Assembly: GCF_007752345.1 (NCBI RefSeq)
Contig: NZ_CP036299.1
Coordinates: 2,939,501-3,003,500 of the forward strand
Length of the DNA: 64,000 bases
Reading direction: 5' to 3'
Origin: Planctopirus ephydatiae
GTDB lineage: Bacteria; Planctomycetota; Planctomycetia; Planctomycetales; Planctomycetaceae
Both the position numbers and the translations under genes were made by a program. Of the stretch, positions 62,807-64,000 are shown one piece after another; position 1 is the first letter of the stretch, and the number at the start of each line of letters is the position of its first letter. The notes below the pieces were generated by a model. The model worked only from the letters and a program-made list of their open reading frames with translations, was not told where the DNA came from and did no database searches.

Positions 62807-63871
62807 ATGACCGATGACCGTCGCTACCAGAGTGACTTTGAACGACAAATCGAGTTTGACTTTCTCCGCGCGACCGAGATCGCCGCGCTGAATACACTGC
62901 AGTGGCTCGGCAAGGGCCAAAAAGAAAAAGCCGACGAGGCCGCCTGCGACGCGATCCGCGGCATGTTCGACTTGATGGACATCCGTGGCGAAGTTGTGCT
63001 CGGTGAGGGAATTAAAGACGAAGCCCCTGGTCTGTTCAAAGGCGAAAGGGTCGGTACATGGAAGGACGGCTCGCCCCGTTTCGAGATCGCGCTGGACCCA
63101 GTGGACGGAACGACGAATGTGAGCAAGGGTATGCCGAACTCGTTGAGTTGTATCGCCGCAGCGGCCCCGACCGAGAATGGTGAACCTTGTCTATCCGACA
63201 TTCCCGCTTTCTACATGAAGAAGCTGGCCTACCCGCTGAAAGTGCGACGAGCGTGGCTTCAAGATCCGAGCCTGCCCATCCATGTCGATGCACCGATTAG
63301 TGATGTGATCGACGTGACCGCGCGGATTCTGGGTAAAGACGTCCGCGATGTGGTGGTCTGTGTGCTGGACCGTCCGCGGAATGAGAATCTAATCGAGGCG
63401 GTGCGCCGCAAAGGCGCGGCGCTACGGATGATTATGGATGGCGATATCGCGGCGGCCTTGGCACCGGCCATGCACACGTCGAATATTGATCTGTACGCTG
63501 GCATCGGCGGAACACCGGAAGCAATTCTGGCCGCAGCGGGCCTGCGCTGCCTGGGTGGCGGCATGCGTGCAAAGATCTGGCCGCGCGACGACGCGGAGCG
63601 GCAGTCTCTGATCGCCGCGGGCTGGGGCGACCGGCTCGATAAGGAATACATGTCGAGGGATCTGGCTCGTGGTGACAATTTGGTTTTCACCGCCACGGGC
63701 ATCAGTGACAGCCCGCTACTGCCAGGTGTGAAGGTCCGCGGTTCGACTGCCATCACGCACTCGGTCATCATGCGAGCACGCAGCGGCACGGTGCGGTTCA
63801 TCGAGTCGCACCACGACCTTGAACGAAAAACCATCCACCTACGTTCAACCGGCGTCGAACGTGAGATCTAA
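62807..63871 (+). CDS. glpX: Class II fructose-1,6-bisphosphatase (GlpX)
   Basis: 354 residues. It removes the 1-phosphate from fructose-1,6-bisphosphate in gluconeogenesis, in the cytoplasm. GlpX family marks: FLRATEIAALNTLQWLGKGQ near residue 19, GEVVLGEGIKDEAPGLF near 63 (metal-binding Glu), the inositol-phosphatase-like DPVDGTTNVSKG near 98, RMIMDGDIAAALAPA near 206, GIGGTPEAILAAAG near 231, and a C-terminal GSTAITHSVIMRARSGTVRF. A few members also act on sedoheptulose-1,7-bisphosphate. It is 98 bases after the nucleoside hydrolase gene on the same strand with its own strong ribosome binding site, so it may be the first core gene after the accessory region. Confidence 0.96.
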   Translation: MTDDRRYQSDFERQIEFDFLRATEIAALNTLQWLGKGQKEKADEAACDAIRGMFDLMDIRGEVVLGEGIKDEAPGLFKGERVGTWKDGSPRFEIALDPVDGTTNVSKGMPNSLSCIAAAAPTENGEPCLSDIPAFYMKKLAYPLKVRRAWLQDPSLPIHVDAPISDVIDVTARILGKDVRDVVVCVLDRPRNENLIEAVRRKGAALRMIMDGDIAAALAPAMHTSNIDLYAGIGGTPEAILAAAGLRCLGGGMRAKIWPRDDAERQSLIAAGWGDRLDKEYMSRDLARGDNLVFTATGISDSPLLPGVKVRGSTAITHSVIMRARSGTVRFIESHHDLERKTIHLRSTGVEREI

Positions 63872-64000
63872 ATCACATCACCTCCAACTAACCAGCTCTG
63901 GAGCAATACGCAGGGTTGTAGCCTCGTGAGAAGCGACGATGGCCACGAATTGGATCAGCATAAATAACGAACACCTCACCCACCCGCGCGACGAAGTCAT
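63872..64000. other. Window end, no gene seen
   Basis: 129 bases after glpX to the edge. No frame, hairpin or terminator was recognised. Confidence 0.4.

Overview
The window looks like a chromosome segment of a planctomycete. The grounds are Planctomycetes-typical families: paired secreted cytochrome/TAT proteins of the DUF1549/DUF1553 + DUF1501 and DUF1592 + DUF1552 types, a secreted sulfatase, a pentaheme PA14 protein, a rhomboid protease with a conserved C-terminal tail, and a phage-like integrase of the type common in this phylum. A Planctomycetaceae member with a genome of roughly 50-55 % GC is my best guess, inferred by eye from composition and not computed.

Left part (1-28.4 kb) looks like ordinary chromosome, with short intergenic spaces and moderate GC. 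In order it holds: a sulfatase cut by the window edge (-), an SDR oxidoreductase (+), murD (+), an AcpS-like protein, a membrane protein and a prepilin-peptidase-like protein (all -), an HD-GYP protein (-), a secreted protein (-), an SDR plus glycerol-1-phosphate dehydrogenase pair (+), a polysaccharide deacetylase (-), a pentaheme PA14 protein with a sorbosone-dehydrogenase-like propeller (-), a heavy-metal RND efflux operon in the order His-rich protein, adaptor, pump, outer-membrane protein (-), birA (+), a Gly-rich RRM protein with a strong terminator (+), a rhomboid protease (+) and tRNA-Arg(CCT).

At 28.5 kb a frameshifted and truncated integrase lies just 3' of the tRNA-Arg. From there to about 62.7 kb the sequence looks like an acquired or rearranged accessory region. 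GC rises visibly, transposase fragments occur (REP-associated type at 34.1 kb, IS5 type at 42.1-42.5 kb), and there are strong palindromic repeats (29.15, 59.0 and 61.0 kb). The dominant content is five cytochrome + TAT-secreted protein pairs: one DUF1549/DUF1553 + DUF1501 pair and four DUF1592 + DUF1552 pairs. Three of the latter form one compact + strand run (42.6-57.4 kb) ending in a translationally coupled secreted protein of unknown function. Associated genes encode a heme plus terpenoid-cyclase-like toroid protein, a repeat/propeller protein, a leucine-rich-repeat-like protein, a double beta-helix (pectate-lyase-like) protein and a secreted nucleoside hydrolase. Inferred role: an extracytoplasmic, cytochrome-linked system, plausibly for attacking a complex polymer or glycan. 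No substrate can be read from the sequence.

The right edge returns to core metabolism with a class II fructose-1,6-bisphosphatase (glpX). No rRNA, CRISPR array or intact insertion sequence was seen.
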